Part shown: piece after piece, positions 42,417 through 49,094 of the stretch | Layout: each line of letters begins with the position of its first letter | Numbering within the stretch: position 1 is the first letter of the stretch | NCBI RefSeq assembly: GCF_030718205.1 | Contig: NZ_JAUZQF010000002.1 | Coordinates: 186,001-250,000 of the forward strand | DNA: 64,000 nucleotides | Origin: Nonomuraea turcica | GTDB lineage: Bacteria > Actinomycetota > Actinomycetes > Streptosporangiales > Streptosporangiaceae | Reading direction: 5' to 3' | Made by a program: the position numbers and the translations under genes | Notes under the pieces: generated by a model | What the model was told of the DNA's origin: nothing | Databases searched by the model: none | Seen by the model: the letters and a program-made list of their open reading frames with translations, nothing else

Positions 42417-42873
42417 TCACGGGCGGGGCCAGCGGCGTCCTTCGAGTCGCTCGATGTCGGAGCTGAAGCGCTTGAGGTAGGCGGCGAAGGCGGCGGCGTC
42501 CTCGGGCGCCCAGTCGGCGAGCACCTTCTCCAGGCCGCGAAGGTTCTGCTCGCGCGCCGCTCGGAGGCGGTGAGCGCCCTCCGCGGCGATGCGGAACTTG
42601 CGGGCGATGCCGCCCTGGGGGTCGGCGAAGCGCTCCACCAGCCCGGCCCGCATCATGGCGGAGGTCTGCCGGTTGAGCGTGGAGGGGTCCAGCCGGAACG
42701 CTTCACTGAGCTCCCCGGTCGACATCGGGCCGTCGATCTCCAGGCGGCTGAGCAGTGTGTACGCACTCCGGTCCAGCTGGCCACCGTCAGGACAAAGCCG
42801 GGGGCGTGGACAGGTAACGATGCCGCCCGAGCAGCATGGTCTCGTACTCAATCAAGCGCGTGGACGTCTCCAT
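42417..42873 (-). pseudogene. MarR family repressor with one-base frameshift
   Basis: The ATG at 42873, with AAGGAAGG 7 bases upstream, opens a frame METSTRLIEYETMLLGRHRYL that is the usual first helix of a MarR protein but stops after about 28 codons. The rest (LCPDGGQLDRSAYTLLSRL, the wing, and the C-terminal helix to 42417) continues in the next frame. Removing one base from the run of five G/C at 42800-42804 joins the two exactly (RYLSTP-RLCPDGGQ). So the gene has a one-base insertion, or the sequence has a homopolymer error. A TTG-started product lacking helix 1 is open from 42851 but is unlikely to dimerise. Confidence 0.75.
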
Positions 42874-42931
42874 GACCGGCCTTCCTTCCCTCGATGTAGG
42901 TCAGCGCACACCATCCGGCTAGGGATGCATC

Positions 42932-42976
42932 GTGCACACGTTATGCATCTACCATGCTATATGCATGGCGCATATC
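42932..42976. promoter_or_regulatory. MarR operator cluster before MarR gene
   Basis: GTGCACACGTTATGCAT (42932-42948) matches the site at 42378-42394 in 14 of 17 bases, and ATGCATGGCGCATATC (42961-42976) matches 42389-42404 in 15 of 16. It lies in the gap between the divergent MarR and GNAT genes, so it may control both. Confidence 0.65.
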
Positions 42977-42994
42977 GATGCGGTCTATGAGAAG

Positions 42995-43028
42995 ATCCCT
43001 GCGCAATGTGTCTGACTTCTGCAGGGAT
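42995..43028 (+). repeat. Leader hairpin before GNAT gene
   Basis: Perfect 8-bp arms ATCCCTGC and GCAGGGAT around 18 bases, ending 8 bases before the GNAT start and covering the upstream part of its ribosome site. It could tune translation or end transcripts from upstream. Confidence 0.4.
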
Positions 43029-43036
43029 GGGGGACG

Positions 43037-43603
43037 ATGTACGCGATACCGCTGGGCGATGACGGCGCCGAGTTGCGCCCGCTCGAGCCGTGGCAGGCCG
43101 AGGAGTTTCTCGCCCACATCGACCGGGGACGGGAGTTCATCGGGCGATACGTCCGGCTGCCGGAGGTTGTCTCGGACCTGGCGTCGAGCCGCTCGTTCCT
43201 CCAGTCGTACGCGGACAAGGCGGCGGCCGACCTGGGGCGGATCTACGGCATCTGGACGGACGGCAAGCTGGTCGGCGGGGTCCTCTTCCGGACGATGGAC
43301 GTCCAGCACGGCACTGCCGAAGCGGGCTGCTGGCTGGAGCCGTCGGCGGTGGGCAAGGGTCTGGTCACCAGGGCCGTGCGCGTGATCATCGATTGGGCCG
43401 TCGAAGAGCGAGGCATCCATCGCGTGGAATGGCAGGTCGCGGCGGAGAACGCGGCCAGCATCGCCGTGGCCAGGCGACTCGGGATGACGAAGGACGGCGT
43501 GCTCCGCGAGAGCCACGTGCTTCGGGGGAAGCGGTACGACATGGAGGTCTGGTCGGTGCTCGCACCGGAGTGGCGAGCGGCCCGGGGCACCTCTTCCCGG
43601 TAA
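43037..43603 (+). CDS. GNAT family N-acetyltransferase (RimJ/RimL-like)
   Basis: 188-residue acetyl-CoA-dependent acetyltransferase. It has the RimL-type layout: ELRPLEPWQAEEFLAHI near the N terminus, GWLEP-like GCWLEPSAVGKGLVTRAV (motif A, acetyl-CoA pyrophosphate loop at about 96-113), HRVEWQVAAENAASIAVARRLGM (motif B) and GVLRESHVLRGKRYDMEVWSVL at the end. It could acetylate a ribosomal protein N terminus or a small molecule such as the exporter's substrate. A GGGGGA ribosome site precedes the ATG. The upstream gap carries MarR operator copies, suggesting shared control with the exporter. Confidence 0.88.
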   Translation: MYAIPLGDDGAELRPLEPWQAEEFLAHIDRGREFIGRYVRLPEVVSDLASSRSFLQSYADKAAADLGRIYGIWTDGKLVGGVLFRTMDVQHGTAEAGCWLEPSAVGKGLVTRAVRVIIDWAVEERGIHRVEWQVAAENAASIAVARRLGMTKDGVLRESHVLRGKRYDMEVWSVLAPEWRAARGTSSR

Positions 43604-43643
43604 AGCCGGGCCGCCACTACAACGCCATGCCGCACCGGCTCCG

Positions 43644-45107
43644 TCAGAACGGGTACTGCGGCGGCTCCCCCCGCATGGTGATCCAGCGGGTCTCGGTGAA
43701 CGCCTCGATGTTGGCCGCCGCCCCGCCGAAGCGGGAGCCGGTGCCGGAGGCGCGCACGCCGCCGAACGGAGCGTTGGCCTCGTCGTTGATGGTCTGGTCG
43801 TTGATGTGCACGATCCCGGTCGGGATCTGCTCGGCGACGGCCAGGCCGCGCATCACGTCACGGGTCACGATGCCGAGCGACAGGCCGTACTCGCTGGTCG
43901 CGGCCAGCTTGGCGGCTTCCTCGGCCGAGGAGACGCGGGTGACCGGCGCGACGGGGCCGAAGACCTCCTCGGCGAACGCGGGCGCGGTCAGCGGGACGTC
44001 GGCCAGCACCGTCGGCCGGTAGAAGAGCCGCTCGTACGTCCCGCCGGCGGCCGGCCTCGCGCCCTGGCCGACGCTCGCGGTCACCAGATGATGGATCTTG
44101 TCGCGCTGGCCGGCGTCGATCACCGGGCCGAGCGCCACCTGGCCGGTTGCCGGGTCACCGACCGGGAGAGCGTCGGCCTTGGCGGCGAGCCGTTCCACGA
44201 AGTCGTCGTAGAGGCGGTCGGCGACCAGGTGGCGGCCGGTGGTCATGCAGATCTGGCCCTGGTGGAAGAACGAGCCCCAGGCGGCCAGGTTCACCGCCGC
44301 GTCCACGTCGGCGTCGTCCAGCACCAGCAGCGCGGAGTTGCCGCCGAGCTCCAGGTGGGCGCGCTTGAGGTGCTTCCCGGCGAGCTCGCCGATGCGGCGG
44401 CCCACCGGGGTGGAGCCGGTGAAGGAGATGACCCGCACGTGCGGGTCGGTGATCAGCGCCTCGCCCACGTCCGCGCCGCCGGGCACCATCTGCAGCACGC
44501 CCGGCGGCAGCCCGGCCTCCTCGAACACGCGCGCCATCAGTGTGCCGCCGGTGACCGCGGTGCGCGGGTCGGGCTTGAGGATGACGGCGTTGCCGAGCGC
44601 CAGCGCCGGGGCGACCGACCGGATGCCGAGGATGATCGGCACGTTGAACGGCGAGATCACCGCCACCACCCCGGCCGGTATGCGCCGGGCCAGGGACAGC
44701 CGCGGCTGCTCCGACGGCAGGAGCTCGCCGATCGCCCGGCCGGGCAGCGAGGCCGCCTCGTAACACTCCTCGGCCGCCACGTGCAGAGCGAACCCGGCCA
44801 TGCCCGGGACCGCGCCGACCTTGCGGACGTTCCAGCCGCTGATCTCCTCGGCGTGCTGCTGCCACAGGTCGCCGGCCTTGCGCAGGACGGCCGCGCGGGC
44901 GGTGTGCGGCAGCGCGGCCCAGTGCTTCTGCGCCTCGGCGGCGCTCACGGCGGCCTCGGCGACGTCTTGGGAGGTCGCCAGGCCCATCCGGCCGAGCTCG
45001 CCGCCGGTGGCGGGCTCGGCCACCGCGTAGTCACCACCGTAGCCGGCCGTCCACGTGCCGTTCTTGAAGATCTTCCCTTGCCAGTCGATGCTGTCGAGCA
45101 GTCCCAC
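43644..45107 (-). CDS. Aldehyde dehydrogenase (benzaldehyde dehydrogenase-like)
   Basis: 487-residue NAD(P)-dependent aldehyde dehydrogenase. All key residues are present: Asn155 (ISPFNVP), Lys178 (LKPD), Glu253 (LELGGNS) and the nucleophile Cys287 (GQICMTTGR). The overall sequence and the HINDQTINDEANAPFGG segment resemble aromatic aldehyde (benzaldehyde/vanillin) dehydrogenases. It lies 17 bases downstream of a small Tat lipoprotein gene and shares a likely IclR operator at 45361-45382. With the second aldehyde dehydrogenase and the alcohol dehydrogenase nearby it may oxidise aromatic or alkyl aldehydes from lignin-like or ester substrates (inference). Confidence 0.92.
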   Translation of the reverse strand: MGLLDSIDWQGKIFKNGTWTAGYGGDYAVAEPATGGELGRMGLATSQDVAEAAVSAAEAQKHWAALPHTARAAVLRKAGDLWQQHAEEISGWNVRKVGAVPGMAGFALHVAAEECYEAASLPGRAIGELLPSEQPRLSLARRIPAGVVAVISPFNVPIILGIRSVAPALALGNAVILKPDPRTAVTGGTLMARVFEEAGLPPGVLQMVPGGADVGEALITDPHVRVISFTGSTPVGRRIGELAGKHLKRAHLELGGNSALLVLDDADVDAAVNLAAWGSFFHQGQICMTTGRHLVADRLYDDFVERLAAKADALPVGDPATGQVALGPVIDAGQRDKIHHLVTASVGQGARPAAGGTYERLFYRPTVLADVPLTAPAFAEEVFGPVAPVTRVSSAEEAAKLAATSEYGLSLGIVTRDVMRGLAVAEQIPTGIVHINDQTINDEANAPFGGVRASGTGSRFGGAAANIEAFTETRWITMRGEPPQYPF

Positions 45108-45124
45108 AGGTGGTTCCTCTTTCT

Positions 45125-45268
45125 CTATTTCGTCCGTACGACGAGGTACCAGGAGCCGTAGTCGGCGAGCAGCTGCTGCAGTCCGCCGCAGGCGCTCACC
45201 GTGCTCATCAGAGCGGCCGCACTCAGGAAGGAACGGCGGTTCATGCCGCCCGTGGAGGTGTCGCTCAC
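45125..45268 (-). CDS. 47-residue Tat lipoprotein
   Basis: GTG start at 45268 preceded by AAGGAG with 7 bases of spacing. The product has a clear Tat motif NRRSFLSAAALMSTVSAC with the Cys as lipobox residue, then only 21 more residues (GGLQQLLADYGSWYLVVRTK). After processing this leaves a very short membrane-anchored peptide. It is followed 17 bases later by the aldehyde dehydrogenase, so it is in that operon. It could be the stump of a larger Tat lipoprotein joined to a short tail, or a genuine micro-lipoprotein that localises or stabilises a redox enzyme. No homologue was recognised. Confidence 0.65.
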   Translation of the reverse strand: MSDTSTGGMNRRSFLSAAALMSTVSACGGLQQLLADYGSWYLVVRTK

Positions 45269-45326
45269 GCCAAACTCCTTGTGTCGACAGGGAGCCGCAC
45301 GGACCTCGGGTGGCGAAAGTTGAGCC

Positions 45327-45338
45327 GACCGTACGGTC
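45327..45338. promoter_or_regulatory. 12-bp palindrome upstream of lipoprotein-ALDH operon
   Basis: GACCGTACGGTC, perfectly self-complementary, 59 bases upstream of the lipoprotein start. It may be an extra operator or simply the common actinomycete GTAC-centred motif. Confidence 0.3.
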
Positions 45339-45360
45339 CCGTTAACACCAGAGCAACACT

Positions 45361-45382
45361 CTGTTCCGGAGGTTCGAACGCG
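45361..45382. promoter_or_regulatory. Putative IclR operator upstream of lipoprotein-ALDH operon
   Basis: GTTC and GAACG with nine bases between, the last three of which (TTC) and a central G also match the site at 46283-46305. 13 of 22 aligned positions agree. It lies about 95 bases upstream of the lipoprotein start. Confidence 0.5.
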
Positions 45383-45404
45383 ATTTGTCTCTTTGAAACG
45401 CCGG

Positions 45405-46262
45405 CTACGGCTGGGGGCGGTGGCCGAGGCGCCGGGAGATCTCGGCGGCGGTGCGCCGGAGCGCCGGTTCGAGGCGGGCGGCCAGCGCGTCGACGGTGGT
45501 CGGGGCGACGGTGAGATGCACGGCGATGTTGACCGCGGCGACGACCTCGCCGGAGCGGTCCCAGACCGGCGCCGCGAAGGACCGCAGCCCCGGGGCGAGC
45601 TCCTCGTCGTTGACCGCGACGGCGCTCTGGCGCACCTTGGCGAGGGCGGCGATCAGCTGCTCCCTGTTGGTGATCGTCTTGGGCCCGCGGCGGGCCATGT
45701 CGGTGCGGTCGAGGATCTGCCTGAGCGCCACCGGATCCTTGTACGCCAGCAGCACCTTGCCCATCGACGTGCAGTAGGCCGGCAGCCGGGAGCCCACGTG
45801 CAGGTTGAGGTCCATGGCCAGGGAGCTGCGCCGGCCGCTGCGCCTGCGGTCCACGTAGACCACGTCCGGCCCGTCGCACAGCCCCAGGCTGGCGGTGCAG
45901 CCCGTCTCGTCGGCCAGGGCCTGGAGCAGGGGGCCGGCGACCTTGGTGAGCTCCATGGAGTCGATGGCCGCGAACCCGAGGTCCACCACTCGCGGGCCCA
46001 GGAAGTATTTCTTCGTCTCCGGGTCCTGCCGGATGTACTCCAGCTTGGTCAGCGTGGCGACGTACCGGTAGGTCGTGCTCTTGTTCAGCCCGACGGCCCG
46101 CGCGAGATCGGCGATCCCCAGCACGGAGCGGTCCCCGCTGAAGGCGGACAGGATGCGCAGCCCGCGTTCCAGGGACACGGAGAAGGCGGCGGAGGAGTCG
46201 GCCGTCGTGCGGCCCGGAGCTCCCGGGGCTCGGCGCGGGCGGGGGGAGGCGTCTTCGGTCAC
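45405..46262 (-). CDS. IclR family transcriptional regulator
   Basis: 285-residue regulator. A winged helix-turn-helix spans about 28-90 (SLERGLRILSAF, GIADLARAVGLNKSTTYRYVATL) and an effector-binding GAF-like domain follows (PAYCTSMGKVLLAY, then VNDEELAPGLRSFAAPVWD, both hallmarks of IclR proteins of the PcaR/KdgR group that sense aromatic or sugar acids). The GTG at 46262 is used. It is divergent from one aldehyde dehydrogenase and upstream of another; similar operators sit before both. It most likely senses an aromatic acid made by these enzymes (inference). Confidence 0.9.
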   Translation of the reverse strand: MTEDASPRPRRAPGAPGRTTADSSAAFSVSLERGLRILSAFSGDRSVLGIADLARAVGLNKSTTYRYVATLTKLEYIRQDPETKKYFLGPRVVDLGFAAIDSMELTKVAGPLLQALADETGCTASLGLCDGPDVVYVDRRRSGRRSSLAMDLNLHVGSRLPAYCTSMGKVLLAYKDPVALRQILDRTDMARRGPKTITNREQLIAALAKVRQSAVAVNDEELAPGLRSFAAPVWDRSGEVVAAVNIAVHLTVAPTTVDALAARLEPALRRTAAEISRRLGHRPQP

Positions 46263-46282
46263 GAGCGTCAGAATACGGCCCT

Positions 46283-46305
46283 ATCGTTCTAGGTATTCGA
46301 ACGAT
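46283..46305. promoter_or_regulatory. IclR operator between regulator and second ALDH
   Basis: Perfect 7-bp arms ATCGTTC and GAACGAT separated by 9 bases, in the divergent gap. It overlaps a possible GTG start at 46304, which supports the later ATG at 46376 as the true start of the dehydrogenase. Confidence 0.7.
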
Positions 46306-46375
46306 GGTGACGGCCAGTCCCCATCACATGAACGCTTCTGGCCGGACAACGCCCAGCAAGCAGATCGGGGGCTCC

Positions 46376-47866
46376 ATGGCGGGAGCGGAGCGTGCCGGGA
46401 GCGGCCTGCCCAGGCCGCGCATCGGGCACTTCATCGGGGGCGACTGGGTCGAGCCCGGCTCCGGACGCACCTACCCGAACCGTTCGCCCTGGTCAGGAGA
46501 GGTCCTCGGGGAGGTCGCCGCCGGGGACGGCGAGGACGCGGAACGCGCGGTCGCCGCCGCGCACGAGGCATTCGGCGGATGGGCCCGGACACTGCCCGTG
46601 GAGCGGCAGCGGATCTTGCTGCGGGCGGCCGACCTGCTGGAGGGCCGCCGCGGCGAGGTGCTCGCCGCCCTGGCCGCGGAGACCGGCTGCGGCCGCCACT
46701 TCGGCGGCGTGCAGCTCGAGTTCGTGCTCAAGCTGCTCCGCCAGGCCGCCCACCTGGCCTACCGCCCGGCCGGGGAGCTGCTGCCCTCCGACACCCCCGG
46801 CACCCAGGCGATGGCCGTGCGCCGTCCCGTGGGGGTGGTCGCGGCCATCGCGCCGTGGAACGCCTCGCTCGCCCTCGCCGGCCGGGCGAGCATCGGGCCG
46901 CTCGCGCTCGGCAACACCGTGGTGCTGAAACCGTCGGAGGAGTCCCCGTACACGGGAGGGGCGCTCTGGGCGGAGATCCTCCAGGAGGCAGGACTGCCCG
47001 CCGGGGCGTTCAACGTCGTCACCCACGCCCCCGGCGAGGCCGGCGCCGTCGCCGACGCGCTGCTCGCCAGCCCTCTCGTCAAGCGGATCAACTTCACCGG
47101 CTCGACGCCGACCGGCAGGCGGCTCGCGGAGAAGGCCGGTCGGCACCTGAAGCGCGTGGTGCTCCAGCTCAGCGGGCAGAACCCGCTCATCGTGGCGGGC
47201 GACGCCGACCTCGAGTACGCGGTCAACGCCGCGACCTACGGCGCGTTCGTGCACCAGGGACAGGTGTGCATGTGCGCCAGGCGCATCTATGTCGAACGGC
47301 CGCTGGCCGAGGAGTTCGCCGAGCGGTTCGCGGCCAGGGTCGCGGCGCTGCCGACGGGCGACCCGGCCGACCCGGCGACCGTGGTGGGCCCGGTGATCAA
47401 TGAGTGGGCCCTGGCCCTTCTCGACCGCCGCGTCAAGGAGGCGGTCGGTCTCGGTGCCCGCGTCCTGGCCGGCGGCGTCCCCGCACCGCCGTGCTACCCG
47501 GCCACCGTGCTCACCGACGTTCCGGACGAGGCCGAGATCGCGCAGGGCGAGACGTTCGGGCCTGTGGTGGTGCTGGAGGCGGTCGACTCCGCGGAGGAGG
47601 CCGTCGCCCGCGCCAATGACTCCGACTTCGGCCTAGCCGCCTCGGTCATCACCGGCGACGGCCGCCGCGGCCTGCGCCTGGCCTCCGCCCTCGACGTCGG
47701 CATCGTCCACGTCAACGACCAGCCCGTCAACGACGAGCCGCACATGCCGTTCGGCGGCGTCAAGGACAGCGGGTGGGGTCGGTTCGGGCTGGGCTTCGCG
47801 GCCGAGGAGTTCTGCGAACTCCAGTGGATCACCGTCCGCGACCAGGATCGCACCTTCCCCTTCTGA
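46376..47866 (+). CDS. Aldehyde dehydrogenase family protein with altered Glu site
   Basis: 496-residue aldehyde dehydrogenase. Asn162 (IAPWNAS), Lys185 (LKPS) and nucleophile Cys298 (GQVCMCARR) are conserved. The general-base glutamate of the usual LELGG motif is replaced: the sequence reads VVLQLSGQNP with Gln264. Such QxxGQNP forms may exist in a benzaldehyde dehydrogenase subgroup, so activity is still likely but the acyl-enzyme hydrolysis step may differ. The ATG at 46376 has a GGGGG site; an earlier GTG lies in the operator. It is divergent from the IclR gene and 124 bases before an alcohol dehydrogenase gene. It is the second aldehyde dehydrogenase of the locus. Confidence 0.88.
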   Translation: MAGAERAGSGLPRPRIGHFIGGDWVEPGSGRTYPNRSPWSGEVLGEVAAGDGEDAERAVAAAHEAFGGWARTLPVERQRILLRAADLLEGRRGEVLAALAAETGCGRHFGGVQLEFVLKLLRQAAHLAYRPAGELLPSDTPGTQAMAVRRPVGVVAAIAPWNASLALAGRASIGPLALGNTVVLKPSEESPYTGGALWAEILQEAGLPAGAFNVVTHAPGEAGAVADALLASPLVKRINFTGSTPTGRRLAEKAGRHLKRVVLQLSGQNPLIVAGDADLEYAVNAATYGAFVHQGQVCMCARRIYVERPLAEEFAERFAARVAALPTGDPADPATVVGPVINEWALALLDRRVKEAVGLGARVLAGGVPAPPCYPATVLTDVPDEAEIAQGETFGPVVVLEAVDSAEEAVARANDSDFGLAASVITGDGRRGLRLASALDVGIVHVNDQPVNDEPHMPFGGVKDSGWGRFGLGFAAEEFCELQWITVRDQDRTFPF

Positions 47867-47990
47867 TCCAGGAGCAACGGCGGTTACCGGGTGCGCCTCC
47901 CTGGGTAAGAGGGCTATCGCTGTCATCGCCGGTCGGCTGGGGGGCCGCTGCCTGCGGTGACGACGGGGGTTCGTCAACGGGGGGACGAGG

Positions 47991-49040
47991 ATGAAGGCGT
48001 TTGTCATGCGGGAAATCGGCAGCGTCGGTTTCATGGAGAAGCCGATTCCGCGGGCGGGACCCGGCGACGCCGTCGTACGGACGACCAAGGCTCTGATCTG
48101 CACCTCGGATTCCCACACCGTCGCCGGAGGAATCGGCCCGCGGGAGAATCTCACGCTCGGTCACGAAGCTGTCGGCATCGTGCACGAGGTGGGTAGCGAC
48201 GTCAAGGTCTTCCAGCCGGGCGACCGTGTCCTGGTGGGCGCCATCACTCCGGATTGGGGCGATCCGGCCTCCCAGAACGGGTTTCCGTCGCAGTCGGGCA
48301 TGCCACTGGGCGGCTTCAAGTTCGCGAACTCCAAGGACGGAGTATTCGCCGAATATTTCCATGTGAACGAGGCTGACGCCAACATGGCGAAAATACCCGA
48401 CGACATTTCCGATGACCTGGCCGTCTACTGCGCCGATATGCTTTCAACCGGCTTCATGGGGGCGGAGAAGGGCAATATCCCGATCGGCGGGACGGTGGCC
48501 GTCCTGGCTCTGGGGCCGGTGGGGATGATGGCCGCGGCAGGGGCCAGGCTACGCGGTGCGGGCCTGGTCATCGGGGTCGAATCCGTACCGCAGCGGCAGG
48601 AGCTCGCACGCGCGTACGGCGTGGACGAGATCGTGGACTTCACCCGCGAGGACGTCGTCGAGCGGATCATGGAGCTCACGCACGGAGAGGGAGTCGACAC
48701 CGCCATCGAGGCGCTCGGCATGGACGCGACATTCCAGACCGCCATCAAGATCACGAAGCCCGGTGGAACGGTGTCCAACATCGGCTATTTCGGAGAAGGA
48801 GAGTTCGTCCGCATCCCCCGCGTCGAATGGGGAGTCGGGATGGCGGACCAGACGATCACCACGGGGTTGTGCCCCGGCGGCCGGGTGCGCATGGAGCGGC
48901 TGCTGCGGGTGCTGCAGGCCAAGCGCATCGACCCCACCCGCATGACGACCCATGAGTTCGCCTTCGACGACATGGAACGGGCCTTCGAGGTCCTGGACAA
49001 GAAGCTCGACGACGTCATCAAGCCACTGATCTCGTTCTAG
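47991..49040 (+). CDS. Zinc-dependent alcohol dehydrogenase (secondary-alcohol type)
   Basis: 349-residue medium-chain dehydrogenase close to the Thermoanaerobacter/Clostridium secondary alcohol dehydrogenases. Catalytic zinc ligands are Cys37 (ICTSDSH), His58-Glu59 (GHEAVG) and Asp149 (YCADMLSTG). The four cysteines of the structural zinc site are absent, as in that group. The cofactor motif is LGPVGMM, and Glu197 at the end of strand beta2 (VIGVES) replaces the Gly-Ser-Arg of NADP-dependent members, so NAD(H) is the likely cofactor (inference). It is placed after the second aldehyde dehydrogenase; together they could oxidise an alcohol to the acid. Confidence 0.92.
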   Translation: MKAFVMREIGSVGFMEKPIPRAGPGDAVVRTTKALICTSDSHTVAGGIGPRENLTLGHEAVGIVHEVGSDVKVFQPGDRVLVGAITPDWGDPASQNGFPSQSGMPLGGFKFANSKDGVFAEYFHVNEADANMAKIPDDISDDLAVYCADMLSTGFMGAEKGNIPIGGTVAVLALGPVGMMAAAGARLRGAGLVIGVESVPQRQELARAYGVDEIVDFTREDVVERIMELTHGEGVDTAIEALGMDATFQTAIKITKPGGTVSNIGYFGEGEFVRIPRVEWGVGMADQTITTGLCPGGRVRMERLLRVLQAKRIDPTRMTTHEFAFDDMERAFEVLDKKLDDVIKPLISF

Positions 49041-49094
49041 GCGCAGGTATCGGCTCGTGCCGCCGTGGCCGCGGCACGCCAGACAGGGGGCGGC

